Assembly: GCF_026213295.1 (NCBI RefSeq)
Contig: NC_079419.1
Span: 26,265,206 to 26,329,205, forward strand
Direction of reading: 5' to 3'
Source: Gadus chalcogrammus
Lineage: Eukaryota; Chordata; Actinopteri; Gadiformes; Gadidae
DNA length: 64,000 nt
Shown: positions 11,015-21,607 of the stretch, piece by piece
How positions within the stretch are numbered: position 1 is the first letter of the stretch
How the letters are laid out: each line of letters starts with the position of its first letter
Notes under the pieces: model-generated
Told to the model about the DNA's origin: nothing
The model's database searches: none
What the model saw: the letters and a program-made list of their open reading frames with translations, nothing else
Position numbers and translations under genes: made by a program

Positions 11015-11497
11015 AACCCTATTCTATAGTTTCCAAGCTTGTACTTTATGCTGATTGTCCAGCCAGCATATCCAGTGCCGGCACCAGGTTCCTTGAGGCA
11101 TGGATGTTGTTTGACAAGCTCAGAGGCAACAGAATCAAATTCATACTTATCGGGGTAGGCTTTGAAAACAAATAAAGCTTTTGCCAATTTGTCCAATTTG
11201 TCCATTTGTCCATTTTCACATCTCTGGTTACTTGTAATCCCGTTCCAGTTTTTTCTGGTCATTCCCCTTGTGGAGTTTCAGCTCGACATCGTACGAGAAT
11301 GTGGGTATTGGGAACGGCGTGGGCCACAGTGAAATGCTTCTCCTATAGGCACGAACAACTGAAGACGTACTGTGGCATGAATCTGGTGGGCCGATGCTGG
11401 CTGTATCGAGGGAATAGATGGAGGATGCCCAAGACTGAGGCAAGACAAGACTTTGTGATTTTGATGTCGATGGGGTCTCATCATTGCTCCAAACAAT
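11015..11497 (-). pseudogene. SAMD3-like multicopy gene, exon with HPCLKEPG motif
   Basis: The minus strand continues the PB1-like exon after removal of the BEL element. It shows WPTPFPIPTFSYDVELKL, a short frame break, then KALFVFKAYPDKYEF and KQHPCLKEPGAGTGY, ending at KYKLGNYR. These phrases are characteristic of the teleost SAMD3-like multicopy family as I recall it. A candidate donor follows at about 11015. A stop and frame shift near 11228-11260 indicate decay. The BEL/Pao element inserted within this exon at 11498-11502 (ATGTA target). Confidence 0.65.
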
Positions 11498-11502
11498 ATG
11501 TA

Positions 11503-11914
11503 TGTAGTGACTAAGCCCTAAACTTAGTACTACTGGTTGTTGATTCCGTTTATAGTTTCCGACGTGCGCCCAGCGCGCTCCAAGTACCGCAAAAACGAAG
11601 ACAGTTCAGTTTATTTTGCTGGTTTATTTTCCTTCCAATAATACACAGCCGCAGTAATTCTAACTCAAAATATATGTAACAAAACAATAAACCCGAATTC
11701 CTCACTAAACTAAGATGCATTAACACACGGGGACACGGGCACACGGGCACAGTCGAAAAACTGTTTGCTTCCCCATCAACAACAACCTGTGATCAGGTTG
11801 AATCAGGTTAAATGCCTCACTCTGCTGACCCGAGGTCAACTGAACCACACAGCCCCCTAGTGGCACGGGGGTAAAATTACACGACAATAAAGCACATTTA
11901 ATATGGCTCCTACA
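11503..11914 (-). repeat. BEL/Pao 3' LTR
   Basis: 412 bp, TGTAGTGACT...GCTCCTACA on the plus strand, TG/CA-bounded. It appears identical to the LTR at 18736-19147. It is the 3' LTR because pol reads toward it. 11915-12042 is the short 3' untranslated stretch between pol and LTR. Confidence 0.95.
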
Positions 11915-12042
11915 CACCAGCCCCTAATTGCGTCTGCTAGAGCAATTACACCAACAATTTTAAATGAGCCATGAATACCAAAAAATAAAAATAAAAATTA
12001 AAATATATGTGTATATAAAGCTCATTTTTAAATGGGAACCAA

Positions 12043-14694
12043 TTATTCCTTAGTTTCATTAAGCAAGCATATTTTGGTTATCGGTCGTTCAATGATATTT
12101 GTTTTGGTTTTTAAACGAACCACACGTACTAGACCTCTTTTATCAGGGAAGGTTTCCAGAACTCTTCCTAGCATCCATGACCCACGTGGTGCTGTGGAGT
12201 CTGCAACCATGACTAGGTCTCCAGGAACAAAACTCCTCTTCTCCTGGTTCCATTTTTGACGCTCCTGTAAAAGCGGGAGGTACTCACGGATCCACCTCTT
12301 CCAAAAGAGATCCGAGATGTACTGGGTTTGTTTCCATCTTCTCCTAGCATAAACATCCCTTTTGTCGAACAGTCCCGGTGGGAGAACTGGTTTTCCTTTG
12401 AGTAGCAGCAGATGGTTTGGCGTCAATGCCTCAAGGTCGTTAGGGTCCTCAGATAGCCTTGTGATGGGGCGATCGTTGAGCATAGCTTCAGCCTCACAGA
12501 GCACAGTATGGAACCCTTCGTCATCCAGGGTTTGCTGACGGAGCACCGAGCGCAAAATCTTCCTGATCATCCGGATCATGCGCTCCCAAGCGCCTCCGTG
12601 ATGCGACCCAGCTGGAGGGTTAAAGCTCCACTTGATTCCTCTTTTGGACAAGGCTCTTTCAATGCGGTCGTGATTCAAAGAGGCTAAGGCTTCTCGCAGC
12701 TCTCTTTCTGCACTGACAAAGTTGGTGCCATTGTCGGATCTTAAGTGTGAGACTTGTCCTCTTCGACAGATGAATCTACGCAATGCGTTGATGCACGAGT
12801 CTGTGTCGAGAGAATAGGCCACTTCCAGGTGCACAGCCCTGCTCGTCATACAAGTGAAAACCACTCCATATCTTTTCACGATGCTACGGCCTCTTCTCAC
12901 GTCAACTGGCCCAAAGTAATCTACGCCAACGTTAGTAAATGGTGGTAGATCAGGGACCACTCTCTCTTCTGGCAGGTCTGCCATTTTTTGCTCACCGGCC
13001 TTTCCACCATGGAGCTTACAGATGAGGCATCTGGATATGATCCTCCTCACTGCAGTAGGTCCACTCGTTATCCAGTATTTTCTCCTTGCAGCAGAAAGAA
13101 CATGATTTCTGCCTCCATGTCCGAGCTGTAGATGGATATGACGGAGGATAAGGTCGGAGATGTGTTGGTCTTTTGACAAGATGAGGGGATGTTTAATGTC
13201 CTCAGGGATTGCTGCCTTATTCAGCCATCCCCCAACTCGTAGAAGTCCTCCATCTAAAACTGGATCCAATCTGAAGATGCTGCTACTTCTTGGCACTTGT
13301 GGCTTGCCAGAGGTTAGTGCAGCAAATTCGGTTGGGAATCTCTCTTGCTGGCAAAAAGCGATTATGGAGGCCTCAGCCTCCAAGAGATCTTCCAGCGTCA
13401 CTTTCTGATTCCCAAGTGATGTTGAGAAAGCTTGCATCTCCTTTTGCACGTCCAACCTTGCTGCTCTAGTAGCACTGGTGCTTGCAAGCTCCAACTCCTT
13501 TCTCTTCTTACTCAGTTTGAGCAAAGTTCCTTTCAGCTTTATAAGCCATACAACTGCAACCTTTAATCTTTGCCAATCAGAGAAATGGGTCATCAGTTCT
13601 GATGTGGCATTGGTGTCAACAAGTACTGCATTGACCGTCAGACTTCTCTTTACTTCTGGGTCATCGACAGCGACACTTGTATCCATAGGAAATGTTGGCC
13701 ACGTTTCTTCAGGTTCCCGTAGGAATTCTGGGCCTTCCATCCATCTTTGCTTCACAAGATCTTCTGCTTTCAATCCACGTGAAGCATCATCAGCAGGGTT
13801 CAGGGAAGTGGGAATGTATCTCCACTGTTCAACTTCAGAGTTGTCCCTGATGGTGGTTACCCTGTTTGCGACGAAGGTTTGAAATCGTCGGTCCTCGTTT
13901 CTTATATACTTAAGAACTGATGTGCTGTCAGTCCAAAAGCAGGCCCTCTTCAGTGGAAGCTGGAGCTCTGCTTGAAGCATCTTGTCCACTCTTACTGCAA
14001 CAACGGCAGCGGTGAGTTCTAAACGGGGAATTGTGACCGGCTTTAGGGGAGCTACTCTGGCTTTGCCAAATAGGAAAGCAACATGAACCTGTTCATCCAT
14101 GTCCTGCATCCTCAGGTAAGTAGCCGTCCCATATCCGTTCTCGCTTGCGTCGGCGAAGTGATGTAGTTGTGCACTGACAGTCCTCCCAAATCCTTCAGGC
14201 TTAACACATCTGTGGATCTTGAAATATGCCACCTTCTCAAGATCCATCAGCCATTTTTTCCACTTCTGCTGGAAAGCTGGAGGTATTGGATCGTCCCAAT
14301 CACACTTCGTCCTGCATAACTCCTGCAACAGCAGCTTGGCGGGGAGTACAAAAGGTGCTAGGAATCCCAATGGATCGTAGACGGAACTGATGATAGATAG
14401 CATGCCTCGCTTGGTTGGCGGCTTCTCCTTGACCTTCAGCTTGAATTTGAAAGTGTCCGTCTCGATACACCACTGCAAACCCAAAGCTCTGTCCAACGGC
14501 AGCTTATCCCTGTCCAGATCAAGCTCATGCAGGTTCTTGGACTTGAGATCCTCTGGGAGGCTTTGAAGCACTTCCCGACTATTACTAATCCACTGAGTGA
14601 GGGTAAAACCTCCTTTTCTGCAAACGGTTGTAAGGTTCTTAACCATGGTGACTGCGTTTTCCTCAGAGGGCAGACTCTTCAGCAAATCATCCAT
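12043..14694 (-). CDS. BEL/Pao pol, C-terminal part: RT end, RNase H, integrase, DUF5641
   Basis: 883 codons. The frame begins at the catalytic MDDLLK box of the reverse transcriptase. It continues through the peptidase_A17-associated RT/RNase H region (CWTDSTSVLKY; LNPADDASRG), a zinc-binding integrase N-terminus (LGHGGRNHVL; CLICKLHGG) and the integrase core. The core shows DYFGPVDV, LRSDNGTNF and an E-containing GGAWERMIR, giving the DDE triad. The end has the WKRWIREYLPLLQER and PGDLVMVAD block of DUF5641, typical of BEL/Pao. It is open throughout. The start is not a true initiation site: it is separated from gag-pro-RT by a one-base frameshift at the T-run 14715-14718. Confidence 0.93.
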   Translation of the reverse strand: MDDLLKSLPSEENAVTMVKNLTTVCRKGGFTLTQWISNSREVLQSLPEDLKSKNLHELDLDRDKLPLDRALGLQWCIETDTFKFKLKVKEKPPTKRGMLSIISSVYDPLGFLAPFVLPAKLLLQELCRTKCDWDDPIPPAFQQKWKKWLMDLEKVAYFKIHRCVKPEGFGRTVSAQLHHFADASENGYGTATYLRMQDMDEQVHVAFLFGKARVAPLKPVTIPRLELTAAVVAVRVDKMLQAELQLPLKRACFWTDSTSVLKYIRNEDRRFQTFVANRVTTIRDNSEVEQWRYIPTSLNPADDASRGLKAEDLVKQRWMEGPEFLREPEETWPTFPMDTSVAVDDPEVKRSLTVNAVLVDTNATSELMTHFSDWQRLKVAVVWLIKLKGTLLKLSKKRKELELASTSATRAARLDVQKEMQAFSTSLGNQKVTLEDLLEAEASIIAFCQQERFPTEFAALTSGKPQVPRSSSIFRLDPVLDGGLLRVGGWLNKAAIPEDIKHPLILSKDQHISDLILRHIHLQLGHGGRNHVLSAARRKYWITSGPTAVRRIISRCLICKLHGGKAGEQKMADLPEERVVPDLPPFTNVGVDYFGPVDVRRGRSIVKRYGVVFTCMTSRAVHLEVAYSLDTDSCINALRRFICRRGQVSHLRSDNGTNFVSAERELREALASLNHDRIERALSKRGIKWSFNPPAGSHHGGAWERMIRMIRKILRSVLRQQTLDDEGFHTVLCEAEAMLNDRPITRLSEDPNDLEALTPNHLLLLKGKPVLPPGLFDKRDVYARRRWKQTQYISDLFWKRWIREYLPLLQERQKWNQEKRSFVPGDLVMVADSTAPRGSWMLGRVLETFPDKRGLVRVVRLKTKTNIIERPITKICLLNETKE

Positions 14695-17600
14695 GTAGAA
14701 GTTTCGGTTGACCGTTTTCGATCACTTCTAAAGGAAAGTGGGCCTGGTTGTCTTCAGCAGTCTTTCTAAGAGCAAGGCAGGCAACACTTGGTGATGAAAC
14801 TGCTCCAAATAAATGGACAGTCATTCGATGCTCTACAAGATCTTGTTCCAGGTTACCTTGAGGCCACCATAAGAATCTTAAGAAGTCTCGGTGTTCCTCT
14901 GCCACCTTAACTTGGTGGAACATAGCCTTTATGTCTGCCATTATCGCCACTTGTTCCTGTCTGAATCTCATAAGAACTCCAACTAACGAGTTGGTGAGGT
15001 TCGGTCCTTGCAAGAGCTGACTGTTGAGAGAGATCCCTTTGTACTCTGCTCCACAGTCAAACACCACTCGTAACTTTCCCTTCCGTGGATGGTACACACC
15101 ATGGTGCGGGATATACCACACCTTCCCTGTTGGTGCTTCTAACTGATGCTGCGGCACTTCTTCGGCGTAGCCATTGCTAATGACATCAGCAAGAAAGTTT
15201 TTGTACTCCTCATGAAAGCTTACGTCTTTCTGAAGTCTTCTTCTCAGACCACGGACACGTTGCACGGCAACCCTGAGGTTGTTCGGCATCAAAACATCTT
15301 TCCCTTTGAAAGGCAATTGAAATGTGTAGTGTCCGTTCTGGAGCTGAGCAGAGCTTTCCATTTTCTCCATAAACTTCTTTTCTTCTCTTGACATTTCTTC
15401 CTGTTCTGCAGAAGCTCGGTCATTGAAGTCATAGTTATATTGGCTAATTAACAGTTCTTCAATATGGTCAATGGCAATTCTATTTGCACAAAATGAAGGG
15501 TGGTCACTTCCACAGTCGTCACTTCCCCCTAACGGGCCATTTATTACCCACCCCAGTAGAGTTCTGATCGCGTAGGGTCCCTCTTCACCTTCACGACTGT
15601 TAATGACCTCCCAAGGCTCCATCAACTTGGAGGCGTTTGTGCCAATTAACAGATCCACGTCAGCGTTTATGTGTTGAATGTTTACATTGTCTAAATAATG
15701 CCATTTTCTCAGCTCCCTTTCACTGATTATGTTGGCTGTAGAGACGGGCATTTCTTTCTGGGTAAACACTTTGGGAAGTGGATAGAAGCTCTCACCAGAC
15801 AATCCGGAAATCTCCAGACTGTCAACGATAGAACTTTCTATTGAGTTGTTATGGCCCAAGGTGCGGATATGAATTTTGAATTTGCGTCCTTCCATGTTCA
15901 ACCTGTCGATAAGCTTCCTGGTGCAGAAAGTTCCTGTACTCCCTGGGTCCAGAAAAGCGTAGGTTTCAATAACCCTGTTTCCCTTTGCGCACTTCACCTT
16001 AACAGGCAAAATGGGAAGAATACCATTGCAGTGGCCAGCCCCTGTAAGACCACAAGCGGAGGATGTTGTGCGGCTCTCAGATGTTTTTGACCGCTCACTG
16101 TTCTTCTCATCCTTTGAAGAAACCCTTTCTTTCTCTTCAATGTGCAAAACACTGGGGTGCGTTCGGTTGCACTTTTTGCAAGTGATGCGCCTGTCGCAAT
16201 TCCTGCTCAAGTGTCCTGTGCACAAACAACTGAAACACAGACCTTTCTCCTTTAGATAGTCCAGTTTCTCCCTGTGTGGTTTCCTTCCCAGTTTAAAACA
16301 TTGATCTAAAACATGACCACCAGCAGCACAATACTGGCAGAAGACAGAAGTAGTTTTAGTGAAGGTGGTCACTTTGCCGAGAGCCTTTTCCCTCTGGTCA
16401 CCATCTGGTCTGCTGCATCCGTCCTCATTCCTGTGAGTGTCTGCTTTATATCCATCCTCAATGACCACCTGTGTTGCAAAGCTGTTTCTTCTCAGCCGTG
16501 GCGTCACCTGTATCTTGCTCACTTTTGTAGCTCCTTTGAGCACAGGTGAAGTGTCCTGTATATCACCAAAGACTGGATCTGAGATGATTCTGACCTGGCA
16601 CTCAATGAACTTGACAAGGTCTGAGAATCGTGCCCTTCGACCAGTTTTCTCCAGTACGTCACATGCCTTTGATCTCCACTTGTCTCTTAGTTTATACGGA
16701 AGCTTCTGACTAAGAATCTTCATGTTCGCTGGCATGTTAAGTTCCTCCAAATATTGAAGATCTTCCATAGCGTTGGAACACTCACGGAGGAAAAGCCCAT
16801 AAGCTTTGAGCGCTTTTGTGTCTTCAGCTTTGATGCTTGTCCATCCTGTAACCTTTTCCATGTAGGCCGCTGTTATTTTGAACTCATTTCCAAAGTGCTC
16901 CTTTAGTAACCTTTTAGCGACAGCAAATCCGTTGTCTGCAGTCATGTGAAGGCAGCTGCGTACAATATCTCTAGGCTGCCCCCTAGTGAATTGTTCGAGA
17001 TAGTACAAAAAGTCTCCTTTACAGCCAGTCTTTGCTTCCACGCAGTGCTCAAATGCCCTCATAAATGTGTTGAACTGCAAAGGGTCTCCATCATAAGTTG
17101 GAATTTCTCTGCGCGGCAGCAGATGTGATGTTTGCATTTGAACAAGGCGAGCCGTTATGTCATTCTGTTGTTGCAGCAGATTGTAAAGACCTGCCGTCTG
17201 ATTTTGGTCTTGCAGGGGTTGCTGCACTTGTTGGCCTAGAGTGGGTTGAAAGCTTTGACTGAATGTTGGCATTGATTGCAAGTGAGGCAGTTGAGAGCCA
17301 TGACTGACAGTTGGCTGTGGTTGTGATGCAAAATGCATGGACAAAGATGCTGAAACGATTGAAGTTTCAGCATTGCATTGTTCTGGTAAAGATTCACGCT
17401 GCTGTGCGGGTGGAGCCACATATATTGAGGCCTGTGGATTGAGAGAGGTGAGCTTAGATCTAGCCCCTTTTCTGAAGTAGGAAGCCATTCCATCAGATTG
17501 CCTTGAATGGATGCTGCTCCCCATCTGTAGCACTGCTAGCCTTGCAGAAGTGGCAGCTATCTCAGTGTCCAGCTCAAGCTTCTCCCTTTTTCTCCTCAAG

Positions 17601-18280
17601 AGAAGTTCCTGCTCCTCCAAAGCATGTTTAGCCTTTAAAGCAGCAGCTCGGGCCAAGAGTGCGGCCCGTTCCGCCTCTGCCCTGCGTCTGGCTGATGAAG
17701 TGGAGAATCTGCTACTTGACGATCTGTTTGAGCCATGGTGCCTTGACTGCACATTTGAAATGCTGTCTTGAGGTCCAATCTCATTTTCACTTTGGACAGT
17801 TTGAGATTGTTCAGTTTGACCCAGTAAATCATCATTAACCTGATCATCATGATCATCACCCACTTTAGTAGCTGGACAAGCAGCAGTGTCAGACAACCAT
17901 TGATTTGTACCCACAAGAAACTCCTTTACATTCAACATTTTAGCTTGGTACCATATTTCATGTTTGCTTGCTTCCTCAGCAGGCAATAAACCCAATAAAG
18001 ATGCATGCACCTGCTGTATTGTGTTACACAACTCATTAAAAATGGTTAACTCATTTTCAACCTTATTCACATGTTCTTTATCACCCATGAATTTAAGAAT
18101 AGATTGTTTTACTTTAGACAGTTTACCAAAGTTAGACTTTCTTTCCTTTTCTAAAATGCTTATTTTTTCCAACAAAGCTTTATGTGTTAATTTACCCACA
18201 CGTTTTTCAGTTACAGATTTTACCTCTGCACCCGCAAGCTCAGTCTCAAGGCCCAGTTGGCCTGTTTCCTCTTCAGCCAT
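14694..18280 (-). CDS. BEL/Pao gag, protease and N-terminal reverse transcriptase
   Basis: The first Met of the natural protein is likely at 18278-18280 (MAEEETGQ). A long acidic/coiled-coil N-terminus and a Gln-rich region precede the DUF1759-type gag core (PTYDGDPLQFNTFMRAFE). Two zinc-knuckle-like Cys/His clusters follow (CQYCAAGGHVLDQC; CFSCLCTGHLSRNC). The aspartic protease has LDPGSTGTFC. The RT begins with RVVFDCGAEYKGISLN and MADIKAMFHQVKV. The frame runs about 1,195 codons, then is thrown out just before the YMDD box by one extra A in a run of four. Otherwise it is intact, so the copy is probably young. Confidence 0.93.
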
Positions 18281-18735
18281 AATGACGACAAAGTCAGTTG
18301 GCTTTATTTGTCCGCAAAATAGTTTGTGTTGCGCAAACAACTCGTCTCGACGAGAAAGTTATTTTTAATCGGTTGCGAGTCTGCTACCAATGCATTGGGT
18401 TTACGCGAATGTGTGCACACAAATGCCATGGCCATTCATATCAGCGCTGATCCACACATACATAAACCTGCATGCCCCCAATCGAGCGTTGGCCGGCTTT
18501 GATGATTGATGTCCCGGTGAGATGATGCTGTCGCTGACCCGTAGCTCACTCCGGTAGCTCCAGCTCCGTAAGCGATCGGCAACTCCAAACACAGGGGCGG
18601 CTGGCCCCTGGTGGGCGATAGTGCCCCGCCCACCCTCACATCCGTGGTTTCCAAAGAAGACGTTAATCCACAATGTAACAAGTCGGCGTCCTCTTGGTGA
18701 ACGTTCTCCAAATCGAAGCAGTTTTTCGACCTAAA

Positions 18736-19147
18736 TGTAGTGACTAAGCCCTAAACTTAGTACTACTGGTTGTTGATTCCGTTTATAGTTTCCGACGTGC
18801 GCCCAGCGCGCTCCAAGTACCGCAAAAACGAAGACAGTTCAGTTTATTTTGCTGGTTTATTTTCCTTCCAATAATACACAGCCGCAGTAATTCTAACTCA
18901 AAATATATGTAACAAAACAATAAACCCGAATTCCTCACTAAACTAAGATGCATTAACACACGGGGACACGGGCACACGGGCACAGTCGAAAAACTGTTTG
19001 CTTCCCCATCAACAACAACCTGTGATCAGGTTGAATCAGGTTAAATGCCTCACTCTGCTGACCCGAGGTCAACTGAACCACACAGCCCCCTAGTGGCACG
19101 GGGGTAAAATTACACGACAATAAAGCACATTTAATATGGCTCCTACA
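18736..19147 (-). repeat. BEL/Pao 5' LTR and leader
   Basis: 412-bp 5' LTR for the minus-strand element. 18281-18735 is the leader between LTR and gag. The primer-binding site next to 18735 was not assigned to a tRNA. The following TGTAAGACTG resumes the host exon after the ATGTA duplicate. Confidence 0.93.
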
Positions 19148-19152
19148 ATGTA

Positions 19153-19263
19153 AGACTGCCTTTTCCGAAGGCAACTCTGTGATGTCTACTAAGTTGCAAA
19201 CTGCATCGCAAAACTCTGGGTCTTCATACTGTATGCAGAATTCACCCTCAAGTGCAAGTTTCT
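19153..19263 (-). pseudogene. SAMD3-like multicopy gene, PB1-like segment part 2
   Basis: The minus strand reads EKLALEGEFCIQYEDPEFCD, then AVCNLVDITELPSEKAVLH, an open stretch of PB1-like appearance (acidic OPCA-like EDPEF region). It continues the segment at 26766-26867 once the hAT at 19272-26765 is removed, and leads into 11497 once the BEL element is removed. Both insertions have perfect target duplications, so the join is well supported. Confidence 0.75.
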
Positions 19264-20139
19264 CCTGTAGTCAGAGGCGGCGCCAGGGTAGGGCTTGGTT
19301 GGGCTATAGCCCAATCAAGAATTGTGTTAGCCCTACTGTTAGCCCTACCATAAAACAACCAAGAAAAGTGCGGAGTCCAACAGCGCCCCCACGTCGTAAC
19401 GGCATTCAGGCAGCTGCAATGACAACTTGTCGTGGAAATATCAATCATAACTATAAATATACAATCACATACAAATTATATTAACCTTGTTTATATAATT
19501 ATTACATTAGAAGGAACTGTATACATTCTCCCTGTAACTTAAGTTAATTCGTATTCAAGTTCCCACTGGAGCCAGGAAGTCTGGTTTTGTGACCAGGCCA
19601 ATCGACTGACTTCTTTGTTGTGTAAACTCGTTTACAGCCAAACCTGTAGACATGTCCAATACCCACCCATTGTATTACAAATTTACTTGGCTTAAGGTCA
19701 CTCCCACTTCCTTCCCACAATGTTAATGTTCCCTATAAGAATCTTGTGAATCTATTGTCTCGGCGAATGTGTTCTTGGTAACTTTTGCTGCCAGTACTTT
19801 TCCCATGATCATGCTTTAAGATTAAATCAAATATTTCGCTGTCCGACGTGTTCGTGAGAGAACTTTCTCTTCATCACAACTGTCACTGATCTGGGTTCAT
19901 TAAGAGTCGGCCTCCAGCATCCGCCGTTATTATTAATCAACATGGACTGTGCTCTCTTGAGATCAGTGGGGAACCTGTCAGTCACTCCTGTGAGCGCGCT
20001 TTTAGTGTATGCTCGACACAGAGACAGTTTGGTTGAAATTTGAATTATCTTTGTTAGAAGCTACCTGGCTGTAATAGTTAGCGTTAGTGGCTTACAGTCA
20101 CGTTATTAAGTTAACGTTCGTAAGCTGGTCAAAATGTAT

Positions 20140-20963
20140 CATGGATAAATTTGTTTTTAAACGTCGTCGGACGGAAGAACAGATGGCGGTGGCGGGCGTT
20201 TTGGATAAAACTACGGACACACTGTTGACACCTGCGGGGGAAGACGACCACTCAGGTCCCGCGTCTCCCATGTGCCAGGCTCGGCCGGACAAAGATGAGC
20301 AAGAAGAAGAGGAGATGGAGCAGCAGGAGGAAGAGGACGAGGAAAGGGGCTGGCATGGTCAGCCACAGCCAACCACTGCCGGCATGGACACTGGCCATGA
20401 TGCTACTGCTACCACTGACATTAGCAAACGACCTGGAGATGGACCGCAGCGCCCCATCAGGAAAAATTACCCTTCAAGGCTAATAGGTAACTAGCAGAGA
20501 TCTTTCAATGCTACCTGGTTTGACACATACAGCTGGCTTGAATATTCAGTTGAGATGGACACAACTTTCTGCTTCGCCTGCTGACATTTTTTGGGTGGTG
20601 GTGGGCACCGGTTCCATTCAGAGCCGGCCTTTTCTAATGGATACAAGAACTGGAAACACGCAACAGCAGCCCTTAAAAAACACAACGCAAGTGCGGCACA
20701 CAAGTTCGCCATGGAGGCATGGGCTGAATTTAAACTGGCAACGACAGATGGCTCGAAATTAGGAAACATGATAGATGCGGGTCATTCAAAAATCGTAAAG
20801 GAAAACAGAGAGTATATGAGGGCTGTGGTTATGTCCCTATGTTATACTGCATGCCAAGGTATTGCTCAGCGAGGTCACCGAGAGGATGCAGAGTCAGAAA
20901 ATAAGGGCAACTTTGTGGAGCTGCTGAACGTAATTGGTGAATTTGATCAGACAGTAGCAAAAT
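20140..20963 (+). pseudogene. hAT transposase N-terminal part (TTF-type/ZMYM1-like)
   Basis: It starts at MDKFVFKRRR, a start common in ZMYM1-like and TTF-domain hAT proteins. An acidic Glu-rich segment precedes RPIRKNYPSRLIGN. After a frame change near 20500 it reads a TTF-type zinc-finger region (FDTYSWLEYS, TTFCFAC, FSNGYKNWKHA) and a helical region ending VELLNVIGEFDQTVAKL. The protein would bind the TIRs and nuclear DNA. A retroviral LTR begins at 20964 in mid-frame. The catalytic middle is absent. Confidence 0.85.
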
Positions 20964-21596
20964 TGTCGTGCCAATTTCTGTATCAGATATTGCGTCTAAG
21001 CAGATGAGATATTTAGATGCAAAAAAGCACACAATACTGTTGACAATTAATGATTATATATATTTGTAATAAAAGTATGAACAAAGATACATCACAACAT
21101 GCATCAACAAACAACATAACAGGCATACATTACAATAATCTGAGGCCTCAGATGGGAGCTTCTCTTTGCGTGTTACTTGATTCTCTGAAGATACGCTGCA
21201 GAAGTCCACTGAGTAGCTAAAGTCAGGAGCTTTTATACACTTAGATCGGATCCTTGAGGGCAGTTGGCCCCCATAAACGAAAAACCTTTGTTAACCAGAT
21301 GTTAATCTATTGATTGAAGTTTCTTCAGAGGTTAAAAGGTGGTTGAGGCTGTTCCTTATCACCCTTTGCTTCTCTACGCTCCCCAGGGGGTCAAGTAAAA
21401 CAGGCCCAAACCAAACTACAGACAACATGGAAACGGAATGTGAAACCAGATTACATCACATGAAACACTAAGAATTACATTTTAGAAGACCTTGCAGAAT
21501 TCCAAGAACGGGATGTGAAACCAGATTACATCACATGAAACACTAAGAATTACATTTTATAAGACCCTGAACATAACATGTAGATTTTCCATCACA
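20964..21596 (-). repeat. retrovirus 3' LTR with TATA box
   Basis: Bounded by TGTCG...ATCACA on the plus strand. It keeps a TATAAAAGCTCC promoter element on the minus strand at about 21230-21236. The opposite LTR lacks about 100 bp here. Confidence 0.9.
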
Positions 21597-21607
21597 ATCC
21601 CCCCTTT

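Larger units (their letters stand above)
11503..19147 (-). mobile_element. BEL/Pao LTR retrotransposon, complete and recent
   Basis: A 7.6-kb element on the minus strand with two 412-bp LTRs (11503-11914 and 18736-19147) that look identical by eye. It is flanked by the 5-bp target duplication ATGTA (11498-11502 and 19148-19152), the length expected for BEL/Pao. Gag-protease-RT lies at 14694-18280 and the rest of pol at 12043-14694. The only obvious coding defect is one single-base frameshift. It split an exon of the SAMD3-like gene. Confidence 0.95.

Noticed and set aside
15146..17771. Plus-strand frames of 60-90 codons within the BEL element
   Set aside because: They are shadows of the long gag-pol frame on the opposite strand.
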